Assembly: GCF_000472965.1 (NCBI RefSeq)
Contig: NZ_AXAU01000009.1
Location: 216,517 to 280,516 of the forward strand
DNA: 64,000 bases
From: Bradyrhizobium murdochi
GTDB lineage: Bacteria; Pseudomonadota; Alphaproteobacteria; Rhizobiales; Xanthobacteraceae
Reading direction: 5' to 3'
Shown: positions 17,713 to 25,781 of the stretch, piece after piece
Layout: each line of letters begins with the position of its first letter
Numbering within the stretch: position 1 is the stretch's first letter
Program-made: the position numbers and the translations under genes
The notes under the pieces: generated by a model
Told to the model about the DNA's origin: nothing
Databases searched by the model: none
The model's input: the letters and a program-made list of their open reading frames with translations, nothing else

Positions 17713-19022
17713 TGACGGCGAGCCTCGTCATCTCCGCGCCTGCATCCGGTGTCGGCAAGACGACGCTGACGCTGGCGTTGGCGCGCGCCTATCGCGATCG
17801 CGGGCTGAAGGTCCAGTGCTTCAAGAGCGGGCCCGATTATATCGATACCGCCTTTCATGCGGCCGCCGCGGGGCGCACCTCCGTCAACATCGACAGCTGG
17901 GCCATGCACCGCGATGAGATCGAGGCGCTCGTTTCGCGCGGTGCGAATGCGGATCTCGTCCTGGCCGAAGGTTCGATGGGCCTCTTCGACGGCGTTGCCG
18001 CAGGGGGCCTCTCGGGGACCGGCGCTACCTCCGATATCGCCGAGATGATGGGCTGGCCGGTCCTGCTTGTGATCGATCCCTCCGGGCAGGCGCAAACCGC
18101 CGCGGCGGTGGCTGCGGGACTGCGCGATTTCCGCGCAGGCGTGCGTCTTGCCGGCGTCGTTCTCAACCGCGTCGCCAGCACCCGGCACGAGGACCTGGTG
18201 CGCCGTGCCATGGCAGGCGCTGGCATTGCCGTGTTCGGGGCGTTGCCCCGCCACGCCGCGATCAGCTTGCCGAAGCGGCATCTTGGCCTGGTGCAGGCTG
18301 AGGAGCAGGGCGAGGTCGACGGCCTGATCGCGGAAGCCGCCTGCTTCGTCGCCGAGCATGTCGATCTCGATGCAGTGTTGCAATCGGCGGCATGCGCCTG
18401 GACGGCGCCATGCGCCGCACGCCCGAGCGTCAAACCACCCGGCCAGCGCATCGCTCTGGCGCGCGACGGCGCATTCTCGTTCGTCTATCCGCACATGCTG
18501 GAGGCCTGGCGTGCCGCCGGTGCCGAGATCGCGACCTTCTCGCCGCTCGCCGACGAGGGTCCTGATGATAGTGCCGACGTCTGCTGGCTGCCCGGCGGCT
18601 ATCCGGAATTGCACGCCGGCCAACTCGCGGCAAATCGCCAATTCCGCCGTGCGCTAAAATCCTTTGCCGAGATACGGCCGGTGCATGGCGAATGCGGGGG
18701 CTACATGGTGCTGGGCACCTCCTTGACCGACGGTGGCGGCACACGCCACGAGATGACTGGACTGCTCGGCCTGCATACGAGTTTTGCCCGACGTCGCATG
18801 CATCTGGGCTATCGGCTTGCGGAACTCGCTCTGCCGATGCCCGGATATCAGGCCAGAGCGCTCCTGCGCGGCCATGAATTCCATTACTCCACGATTGTCT
18901 CGCAGCCCGATACACCTCTGGCTATCGTGCGCGACGCGACTGGCGCGGTCGTTGCGGAGACGGGCTCGCGGCGCGGCTACGCCACCGGCACGTTCTTCCA
19001 CCTCATTGCGGAGGACAGGTGA
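17712..19022 (+). CDS. cobB: Hydrogenobyrinic acid a,c-diamide synthase CobB
   Basis: 436-residue glutamine-dependent amidotransferase that amidates the a and c carboxyls before cobalt insertion. The N-terminal ATPase domain has APASGVGKTTLTLALARAY and FKSGPDYIDTAFH; the C-terminal class I amidotransferase domain has WLPGGYPELHAG and the cysteine motif VHGECGGYMVLG. ATG 17712 shares a base with the cobM stop; a GTG at 17709 is an alternative. The stop overlaps a GTG start of cobA. Confidence 0.95.
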   Translation: MTASLVISAPASGVGKTTLTLALARAYRDRGLKVQCFKSGPDYIDTAFHAAAAGRTSVNIDSWAMHRDEIEALVSRGANADLVLAEGSMGLFDGVAAGGLSGTGATSDIAEMMGWPVLLVIDPSGQAQTAAAVAAGLRDFRAGVRLAGVVLNRVASTRHEDLVRRAMAGAGIAVFGALPRHAAISLPKRHLGLVQAEEQGEVDGLIAEAACFVAEHVDLDAVLQSAACAWTAPCAARPSVKPPGQRIALARDGAFSFVYPHMLEAWRAAGAEIATFSPLADEGPDDSADVCWLPGGYPELHAGQLAANRQFRRALKSFAEIRPVHGECGGYMVLGTSLTDGGGTRHEMTGLLGLHTSFARRRMHLGYRLAELALPMPGYQARALLRGHEFHYSTIVSQPDTPLAIVRDATGAVVAETGSRRGYATGTFFHLIAEDR

Positions 19023-19669
19023 GCGGCTTTGTTTCCTTTGTCTCGGCCGGCCCAGGCGATCCCGAGCTCCTGACGCTCAAGGCGGCTGCGCGTCTGCGCG
19101 CTGCTGATGTCGTGCTGTATGACGACGTTGCCTCGGGCGCGATCCTCGATTACGCCCGAGCCGGGGCCAATCTGGTAGCGGTTGGCAAGCGTGTGGGTCG
19201 GCCCTCAGCCAAACAGGAGCACCTCAACCGGCTGCTCATCGACTACGCCGCCGCAAACGCCCGCGTTGTACGTTTGAAATCGGGAGACGCCGGCATCTTC
19301 GGCCGGCTTGAAGAAGAGATCGAGGCGCTGCGCGCGGCGGGCATCGACTACGAGATCATTCCAGGCGTCACCTCAGCCTGCGTTGCGGCAGCGCGCGCCA
19401 GCATTCCACTCACCCGCCGGCGCACCTCGCGCCGCGTCCAGTTCGTGACCGGCGCAGATGTCACCGGGCGGTTGCCCGCGAATCTCAATTGGGCGGCACT
19501 GGCCGATCCGGAATCGACGACCGCGGTCTATATGGGCAAGCGCACATTCCCGGCGCTCGCGGCAAAGCTGATAGAGCACGGCATGGCTCCCGACACGCCG
19601 GCGCTATTTGCGGAGTCTCTGGGCCGCGCCGAGGGCAGATTGTCCGCACCACGATTGCACAGCTCGTAG
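19019..19669 (+). CDS. cobA: Uroporphyrinogen-III C-methyltransferase CobA, apparently frameshifted at its 3' end
   Basis: SAM-dependent methylase converting uroporphyrinogen III to precorrin-2, the entry step to cobalamin. SAGPGDPELLTLKAAARL, LYDDVASGAILDYA, RLKSGDAGIFGRLEEEIE and IIPGVTSACVAAA are canonical. The frame stops after 216 residues, and the last ten residues do not look like the family. In the +1-shifted frame the expected C-terminal sequence continues from 19636 to a stop at 19746, which would restore a protein of about 242 residues. One missing base in GAGGGCAG near 19634-19636 explains it. This is either a real lesion or a sequence error. GTG start overlaps cobB. Confidence 0.9.
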   Translation: MSGFVSFVSAGPGDPELLTLKAAARLRAADVVLYDDVASGAILDYARAGANLVAVGKRVGRPSAKQEHLNRLLIDYAAANARVVRLKSGDAGIFGRLEEEIEALRAAGIDYEIIPGVTSACVAAARASIPLTRRRTSRRVQFVTGADVTGRLPANLNWAALADPESTTAVYMGKRTFPALAAKLIEHGMAPDTPALFAESLGRAEGRLSAPRLHSS

Positions 19670-19746
19670 AGCAGCTCGCGCAAGCGACCGCCGCAACGAC
19701 GGCGGCGGTCATTCTTTTCGGCGCGCTGGCGGGAGAGAGTCTATGA
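19636..19746 (+). pseudogene. Out-of-frame C-terminal end of CobA
   Basis: Read in the frame ending at the TGA at 19744-19746, this segment gives QIVRTTIAQLVEQLAQA and then an alanine-rich tail with VILFGALAGE, which is the normal kind of C terminus for CobA-type methylases (the step after AESLGRAEG). It directly continues the CobA reading if a single base is added near 19635. The second riboswitch begins roughly 60 bases downstream. Confidence 0.7.
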
Positions 19747-19804
19747 GGATGCCGTCGCCCGATCTCGCCAGCCCCTTGACGTCTCCTCGGAAGGAGCACA
19801 CAGA

Positions 19805-20000
19805 ACAGGCATGGTGCTCGAGGCGGCGGAAAGCGCCGGAGCATAACCGGGAACGGGCAAGGGCGGACGTGAATGCGGCGCCCAAAGCTCCGGCCGCGCC
19901 CGCGCCTGTAAGCAGTGAGGGGCTCCGATCCGCCACTGGGCCGTCAAGCTTGGGAAGCCGGGACCCGTTTCGAACCGCGAGCGAGGAGACCGGCCCTGCA
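19805..20000 (+). promoter_or_regulatory. Second cobalamin riboswitch
   Basis: The plus strand carries a GGTGCTCGAGG start near 19813, AACCGGGAACGGGCAAGGG, GAATGCGGCGCCC near 19871, a C-rich GCGCCCGCGCCTGTAAG, GCCACTGGGCC near 19932, GGGAAGCCGGG near 19952 and a B12-box-like GAGGAGACCGGCC at 19983-19995. These follow the order of the AdoCbl riboswitch core, although the B12 box deviates from the consensus. It would control the downstream cobalt permease gene and probably cobF and cobT. Boundaries are approximate. Confidence 0.8.
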
Positions 20001-20049
20001 ATTTTTAACACCAGCGCCGTCGGGTGTGACGGCAGAAGGGACGTAAGTC

Positions 20050-20727
20050 ATGCATATCGAACCAGGTATCGTTACGGGCGCCAAGCTCGTGCTGAGTTAC
20101 GCGACGAGTGCCGTTGCCGGCGGCTGCGCTCTCAAGCTCACGGTCGAAACCGTGCGCGAGCAGGGGGGTGTTTCATTCGCGGTGCGCACCATCGCAACAA
20201 CGGTCCTGGTTTTCTCGTTCTTCGAACTCCTGCCGCATTTCCGGATGGGGGTCTCGGAGGTGCATTTCATTCTCGGCTCGACGCTGTTTCTCCTGTTCGG
20301 CGCAGCGCCAGCCGCGTTCGGGCTGGCGCTTGGTCTTCTGCTGCAGGGGCTGTTCTTCGTGCCGACCGACCTGCCGCAATATGGTATGAACGTGACGACG
20401 CTGCTGGTGCCTTTGTTTGCGATCCAGGCGCTGGCCGGGCGGATCATTCCTCGCAACACCGCCTATGTTGACCTGCAGTATCGGCAGGCACTTGCGCTTT
20501 CGACCGCCTATCAATCCGGAATCGTGGCGTGGGTCGCCTTCTGGGCGCTGTATGGTGCGGGCTTTGCGGCCGAGAACCTCGCCTCCATCGCGTCTTTCGC
20601 CGCTTCCTACGCGCTCGTCATAGTAATTGAGCCGCTGGCCGATCTAGCCGTGCTGGCACTTGCGAAATCACTGAGAGCTGTGACGGCCGATGGTCTTGTT
20701 ACTTATCGGCTTCACAACGCCGCCTGA
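20050..20727 (+). CDS. cbiM: CbiM-like energy-coupling-factor cobalt permease
   Basis: 225-residue polytopic membrane protein. It starts MHIEPGIVTGAKLVLSYATS, and the N-terminal Met-His is the metal-binding start typical of CbiM-type substrate components of ECF transporters. Several hydrophobic segments follow. No cbiN, cbiQ or cbiO genes are next to it, so it either acts alone or borrows energising subunits encoded elsewhere. Its placement directly after a cobalamin riboswitch argues for cobalt uptake matched to B12 demand. An AGGGA ribosome site precedes the ATG. Confidence 0.82.
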   Translation: MHIEPGIVTGAKLVLSYATSAVAGGCALKLTVETVREQGGVSFAVRTIATTVLVFSFFELLPHFRMGVSEVHFILGSTLFLLFGAAPAAFGLALGLLLQGLFFVPTDLPQYGMNVTTLLVPLFAIQALAGRIIPRNTAYVDLQYRQALALSTAYQSGIVAWVAFWALYGAGFAAENLASIASFAASYALVIVIEPLADLAVLALAKSLRAVTADGLVTYRLHNAA

Positions 20728-20776
20728 GATGGCCTAAGGGCGGTCGCAAGTCGCGGCCGCCCCGACTCATAACGCG

Positions 20777-21526
20777 ATGCTGACACTCTCCCTGATAGGC
20801 ATTGGCTGCGGCGATCCCGAGCAGCTCACGCTTGCTGCGATCCGCGCAATCAATGCGGCTGACCTGGTGCTGATTCCGCGCAAGGGCCCGGTGAAGTCCG
20901 ATCTCGCCGACCTGCGCCGGCTGATTTGCGCGCAAGCCTTGACGAACAGCCGTACGCGCGTTGCCGAGTTCGACCCGCCCATTCGCGACACGGCGCAGGA
21001 GGGCTACCGCAAGGCAGTGGACGAATGGCACGACGCCGTCGCAGTGACCTGGTCCCGAGCGATTGCGGCGCATCTCGGTGATGACGGACGCGTTGCCCTG
21101 CTGATTTGGGGCGATCCTTCGCTATACGATTCGAGCTTGCGGATCGCACGAAAGCTTGATCCGTTGCCAAGAATCGAGGTCGTGCCAGGCGTCACGTCAA
21201 TCCAGGCGCTTTGCGCCGCACATTCACTGCCGCTGAACGACATTGGGGAGCCTTTTCTCGTCACCACCGGACGGCGGCTGCGCGAAGGCGGTTGGCCGTC
21301 CGGCGCCGACACGGTGGTCGTCATGCTCGATGGCGGCGCCGCGTTCCAGTGGCTCGATCCGAACGGACTACATATCTGGTGGGGCGCCTATCTCGGGATG
21401 CCCGAGCAGATCACAATGTCAGGTCCGCTCGCAGAAGTGGGGCCAGGCATCGTCGCCACCCGACAGGAAGCACGCGCCAGGCATGGCTGGATCATGGATA
21501 GCTACATCCTCAAGCGCGTGTCGTAG
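20777..21526 (+). CDS. cobF: Precorrin-6A synthase (deacetylating) CobF
   Basis: 249-residue tetrapyrrole methylase that methylates C1 of precorrin-5 and releases the extruded acetyl group; it is specific to the aerobic route. SLIGIGCGDPEQLTLAAIRA, PRKGPVKSDLADLRR, LIWGDPSLYDSSLRIA and VPGVTSIQALCAAH are CobF/methylase signatures. It lies 49 bases after cbiM and is separated from the main methylase operon, probably sharing the second riboswitch-controlled transcript. Confidence 0.94.
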   Translation: MLTLSLIGIGCGDPEQLTLAAIRAINAADLVLIPRKGPVKSDLADLRRLICAQALTNSRTRVAEFDPPIRDTAQEGYRKAVDEWHDAVAVTWSRAIAAHLGDDGRVALLIWGDPSLYDSSLRIARKLDPLPRIEVVPGVTSIQALCAAHSLPLNDIGEPFLVTTGRRLREGGWPSGADTVVVMLDGGAAFQWLDPNGLHIWWGAYLGMPEQITMSGPLAEVGPGIVATRQEARARHGWIMDSYILKRVS

Positions 21527-21578
21527 CACTCGTGCGAAGGCAGCTGGCATCTTGAACAATCACCAAGGGCAGGACGAC

Positions 21579-22634
21579 ATGCTACCCGAGTGGGTCTACC
21601 AGGAGTGCCCGGGCGTTTCGACCTTCCATCGCGATGCCGCCCTGGCCCGTCAGGCCGAGCTCACCAAGCCGACCGGTGCGCTGGGTCGCCTCGAGCACCT
21701 CGCGATCGAGCTGGCCGGTCTGCAACAAACCGACCGGCCTCGAGCCGAGCGCGTGCCGATCATCGTCTTTGCAGGGGATCACGGCATCGTCGCGCAGGGC
21801 GTATCGGCCTATCCTCAGGAAGTTACGATCGCGATGATGTCGAATTTCGCGTCAGGCGGTGCAGCAATTTCGGTTCTCGCGCGCGAACTGGGCTTAAGTC
21901 TGGAAATCGTCGATGCCGGAACGCTCGCCGAACAGCCCGTCCCGGGAGTCGCGACAGACAAGCCGCGCCGGGGCAGCCGGGATTTCAGCAAGGAAGCGGC
22001 GCTCGAGTTGGGCGAGGTCGCCTTCGCCTTCGACTGCGGCAAGCGCGCCATCGCGCGGGCGGCCTCAGCAGAGCCAGATCTTCTGATCCTTGGTGACATG
22101 GGGATCGGCAACACCACGACTTCTGCGGCAGTCGCCGCCGCCCTGCTTGGTATGCGCGCCGAGCAGGTGACCGGCAATGGCACCGGGATCGATGCAGACA
22201 GCCGTGCGCGCAAGGCGCACCTGATTGATGCAGCGCTGGCTCGTCATGACCTTACAAGACCAGGAACTTCTGCCGAGCGGATCCTGTGCGCGGTCGGCGG
22301 TCTTGAAACTGCTGCTATTACGGGCGCGATCATCGCCGCCGCACAGCGTCGCCTCCCGATCCTGATCGACGGTTTCATCGTGTCCGTCGCGGCGTTGACG
22401 GCGGTGCATCTTAATCCGTCGTGTCGGCCCTTTCTCTTATCCTCGCATCAATCGGCCGAGCAGGGGCACCGCCTAGTTCTTGAGGCGCTGAATGTGCAGC
22501 CGTTATTCAATCTGGACCTCAGGTTAGGGGAGGGGTCGGGCGCCGCGCTTGCATTGCCGATCCTGCGGCTTGCATGCGCTCTGCACAACGGCATGGCGAC
22601 ATTCGCGCAAGCCAGCGTTCCGAATCGCTCATAA
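21579..22634 (+). CDS. cobT: Nicotinate-nucleotide-dimethylbenzimidazole phosphoribosyltransferase
   Basis: 351-residue enzyme (CobU in P. denitrificans naming) that activates 5,6-dimethylbenzimidazole to alpha-ribazole phosphate. Motifs: KPTGALGRLEHLAIELAGLQ, FAGDHGIVAQGVSAYPQEVT, GDMGIGNTTTSAA, and SSHQSAEQGHRLVLEALN, the last holding the catalytic glutamate region. The ATG at 21579 is chosen; in-frame sequence further upstream overlaps cobF. The last six bases overlap the convergent phosphatase gene. With bluB and cobS it completes the lower-ligand branch. Not the CobT chelatase subunit. Confidence 0.95.
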   Translation: MLPEWVYQECPGVSTFHRDAALARQAELTKPTGALGRLEHLAIELAGLQQTDRPRAERVPIIVFAGDHGIVAQGVSAYPQEVTIAMMSNFASGGAAISVLARELGLSLEIVDAGTLAEQPVPGVATDKPRRGSRDFSKEAALELGEVAFAFDCGKRAIARAASAEPDLLILGDMGIGNTTTSAAVAAALLGMRAEQVTGNGTGIDADSRARKAHLIDAALARHDLTRPGTSAERILCAVGGLETAAITGAIIAAAQRRLPILIDGFIVSVAALTAVHLNPSCRPFLLSSHQSAEQGHRLVLEALNVQPLFNLDLRLGEGSGAALALPILRLACALHNGMATFAQASVPNRS

Positions 22635-23204
22635 CGCGACATTCTGATTAACTGACACAATCCGCCAATCGTTCCGTAGCCGATCAATTCGGGTGATCGA
22701 CAGCGGATCGATTACGAAGCGCAACGCTGCTCGCGGTGTGATGTCGAGGGCTACGCAGAGCGCGGCGCGAATAGTGCCGGAATGGACGACGAGCGTTGCT
22801 GGACCAGCAGCTATTTTACGAAGTCCATCCCGAACCCTCGCTACCTGATCTTCGAAGCTCTCGCCGCCGGGTGGGTTTGAACGAGCGGGATCCTTCCAGA
22901 ACTCGGCGTATCCTTCTTCTCCGAGAGCGGCGAGATCGTCGTGACGTCGACCAGTCCAATCCCCGAAGTCCTGCTCCCGGAACTCAGGCACCAGGATTGG
23001 ATCAAGCTCGAATGCGTGTGCGGTATCGACAGTCCGTCGAGACGGACTCGCATAGCTTGCGGCGTCCCGCGGCAAGCGCCTTCGGACGGCTTCCAAATGC
23101 GCCCGATCGCTGAGATCGGCCGATGCGCCCGAAGGGGAGATCGTTCCTTCGATAGAATCGACGACCGCATGCCGTACCAACCAAAGAAAGGCTTCCCCTT
23201 CCAT
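22629..23204 (-). CDS. Histidine phosphatase family protein (alpha-ribazole phosphatase-like)
   Basis: 191 residues from the ATG at 23204, which has a GGAGA site upstream. The phosphoglycerate-mutase-like core is visible: LVRHA (the catalytic His motif, with alanine in place of the usual glycine), SPSRRTVDTA, REQDFGDWTGR and VVHSGTIRAAL with the second catalytic His. Position next to cobT suggests removal of the phosphate from alpha-ribazole phosphate or cobalamin phosphate, the role of Salmonella CobC. An ATG at 23249 would extend the protein by 15 residues without family support. Confidence 0.82.
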   Translation of the reverse strand: MEGEAFLWLVRHAVVDSIEGTISPSGASADLSDRAHLEAVRRRLPRDAASYASPSRRTVDTAHAFELDPILVPEFREQDFGDWTGRRHDDLAALGEEGYAEFWKDPARSNPPGGESFEDQVARVRDGLRKIAAGPATLVVHSGTIRAALCVALDITPRAALRFVIDPLSITRIDRLRNDWRIVSVNQNVAL

Positions 23205-23524
23205 CCCTATATCTCCGATGCTTATCAATGCGAGAAACATCCTTAACATTCGCCCGCGGAGGCTTTACCGCGAAGGACTGATATCACGGTCGGAGAAAAA
23301 TGCGTATCTCAACACCTCCCGGCGCCGCCGACCTGCAACGAAGGCGCGTTGCCGCGCGTCAGGCCAGTTTCGCATGACCGCGCTCGTCGCTTCTCGTTAA
23401 TGCGACGGCGATGGGCGCTCGAGCCGAAGTGTAGCAACTCGTTGCGAGCGTGGCGGTCGCCTAACCACCTGCGCAAGCCAATTTCCGAAAGAATTGCCGG
23501 GGTGTCGCCACAGCGGCGACCTAG

Positions 23525-23555
23525 AAAAAAGGCCGCTTGTAATGAACAAGCGGCC
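23525..23555 (-). terminator. Intrinsic terminator of the small RNA
   Basis: A 10-bp perfect stem (23531-23540 with 23546-23555) around a 5-base loop is followed on the minus strand by a run of six T (23525-23530). Confidence 0.85.
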
Positions 23556-23610
23556 CAAGTCTAGGGAGGAAACGCCCAAGGAGGGCTGCGATAGCGCATC
23601 GCGCTACCGT
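23525..23610 (-). ncRNA. Small RNA with anti-Shine-Dalgarno loops and intrinsic terminator
   Basis: Read on the minus strand from about 23610: a perfect-looking stem GGUAGCGC-GAU-GCGCUAUC, then GCCC-UCCUU-GGGC exposing CCUCCUU in the loop, an unpaired GUUUCCUCCCUAGA, and a strong terminator GGCCGCUUGU/ACAAGCGGCC followed by six U. The CCUCC-type loops are complementary to ribosome binding sites, as in described alpha-proteobacterial sRNAs such as the alpha-r14 group; exact family membership cannot be checked here. A -35/-10 pair sits at the right distance upstream. No protein is encoded. Confidence 0.7.
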
Positions 23611-23616
23611 GGTGCG

Positions 23617-23645
23617 TATATGCGTTGGCGGTGCACAAAACGCAA
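23617..23645 (-). promoter_or_regulatory. Promoter of the small RNA
   Basis: On the minus strand TTGCGT (23640-23645) and CATATA (23617-23622) are 17 bases apart, placing a start about seven bases downstream near 23610. Each hexamer is a partial match to the housekeeping consensus. Confidence 0.5.
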
Positions 23646-23649
23646 GACT

Positions 23650-25781
23650 TGACTTCCGGATCGGCATCAAAGCGCATAATTTCCCGAGGCGCGCTCACGC
23701 CTCCGGGTGAAGCCGTTTGCAGTCACATGCTATTAACGTCAACTGTCTCCTTATCCACTCGGCAACGACATCCCTGTTGATGCTGCCTTGAAATTAAGGC
23801 GCGCGGCGAAACTGAGGCGCCAGCGGCTCAGACTTGAAATACGAAAGGAGACGACGGTTCCTGCACAAAAAGCGAGCGAAGAGCAGATCCGTAAGCCGAA
23901 AGTTCTCACAAATTCGTGCGAAGACCCTCAAGTGACACTTGAATCGCACGTAGCGTCAAGTTGTATGCTTCAAAGCAGTGTTTCCGACTTTGCGAATGAT
24001 GTCGTCACAGTGCGTTTGAAAAGGCGCAACGAAGAAGTCCGGAAGCTGAGATGTCCCGATAGCGCGCCACTTCTCATGCTTCCGACGTTCTCGCTTCCGC
24101 ATATGTTCCGCCGTGCTCGCAGGGCATTCTCGTAGCGACGTGAGCGTCATTGGCCGTGCGCATATAGCAACCACCGTGCCGGAGGCGTCCTTAACGTGTA
24201 AGCTGCCGAGTTAGTCTCAAAACAATTGCGGACTATTGCCTGGCTCTGAGAACGTGTTCAGGTGTTACTCAGAGCATCAATCGAGACGCATCTTCAGTGG
24301 AGCCGGCATTAGTCGACGGCCAGAGCAAGTTGCATCCCGCTGGCCCGGCGTGGACAAGCGCCCCCAGTCTGCATCGGTGCTCACTAACCAAGGACGGACC
24401 CTCGTGTAGGTTTTCGGCCGCTCCCTCGGTATAATTGAGCCCACCTCAACTGCGCTTTCACTGCGCGATCGGTCGGAGCAGCCGAATGCAGGTCTCGAAT
24501 GCTTCTGCAAGGTGGTCAACAGGATCGAACGTTATCGCAGTCAAAATCATCTGGAAGATGCAGGCGAAGTCGTTGGCGGTTTGGCGCAGATGGCACACAC
24601 ACTCGACGTCATTTCCGTCGTGGATCAGGATCAGTCAGTGAGTGAAGTATTGCCGAATATCCGTTTCCGTGGGGTTTATCGGAGAAGCATGGTCTTTGAC
24701 GACCTTCATAAGATTACGTGAAGGGAAAAACTGAGGCCGTTGTCGACCTTGTTGCACGCGAACGTTGGGCTGAATTCCTTGGATCTTGTTTCGAGAGGAA
24801 AGGAAGCGATCTAAATTTCGTTTGGAACGGATATCGGTCTTCCCTTGGCTAAAGCTAACGGCGACGCCTCGCCGCGAATGAACCGTCGGCACCATCCCTC
24901 TGCCGACGGAAGCTGGTGCGATGTGTAGCAGCGTCGCTCCTCCGAGGCTGGCTTCCCGCTCGGCCGACGAAAGGGACCTGGCTTCTTTACTGTGGCGAGT
25001 ATAAGCTCCCGCTTAGAGATCTTGCATTTGATCTCACACCCCTGAAGTCAGGTGATAATACTATTCCCAAGACCATTCGCCAACTGCCACGGAGCTCCGG
25101 AAAGTTGGAAAATGCTGCCAGAGCCCGGCAACGCCCCAAAACCCTAGCACCGCCGTACTACGGGGCTTCTTTGCGGATCGATTACGAAGCGCACCGCCGC
25201 CCTCCCAGGCCTACCTCCCGCTCGGCCTCCGGAACAGCGCAACTAAGCTCGTCGAGAGAGGACATCATCGTTTGATGCTCCTCGTGTCGTGTTCAACGTG
25301 TCCGGTTGAAGACACGTATGTGCGGAAACCCACACCAAGGCGCAAACATGCCTCGCCGCGGCGCGAAGTACATGGTTTTCGCTCTTCGAGGAAGACTCGC
25401 ACGACGTGCTTGGTGGCACGTAGTTTGCTGGAAGGGATCCGCACGACTATGCCGCTCTCCCAGTCGTAGGCGCACGAGCGAAATGAAACCTACTCGATTG
25501 ATCCAAATCAACGCCGGAGACGCCGCACTGAGTGCCGTCGTGTTTCGCAACGCACGAAGACGCATTGGCCGCGACATCTGCCTGTCCTCGACAAACTGTA
25601 CTCATCCCGCGCGCCGCGCCGGCGCTTGGCGAGGTGCGATCTGACCTGCGTCGAGCGACGGGAGACAAATGCAGTTCGCTGATCGAAATGCGCTTCTCAG
25701 TAAGAGGCAAAGAGATGTGACGCCGGCCGCAGCTGCCATCGCGGCTTGCCTACACACGAACATTAATGGGAGTCCGAAGGC
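23650..25781. other. Long stretch with no convincing gene
   Basis: About 2.1 kb with only short, mutually contradictory open frames. One 21-base segment (25173-25193) is identical to part of the histidine phosphatase gene at 22703-22723, which suggests remnants of a related gene or of local rearrangement. The rest could not be assigned. The stretch separates the cobalamin block from the A+T-richer cassette that follows and looks like decayed accessory DNA. Confidence 0.5.
25173..25193. repeat. 21-base copy of a piece of the phosphatase gene
   Basis: Identical over 21 bases to 22703-22723, in the same orientation. In the phosphatase that stretch encodes RFVIDP. Flanking sequence is not alike. 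Confidence 0.6.

Noticed and set aside
17667..18641. 324-codon minus-strand frame opposite cobB
   Set aside because: Shadow of cobB, no recognisable domain.
19608..20471. 287-codon plus frame spanning the end of cobA, the riboswitch and cbiM
   Set aside because: It crosses a structured riboswitch and overlaps CbiM in another frame; composition is arginine-rich and unlike a protein.
23788..24135. 115-codon frame in the gene-poor stretch
   Set aside because: Basic, low-complexity start, no ribosome site, no recognised relatives.
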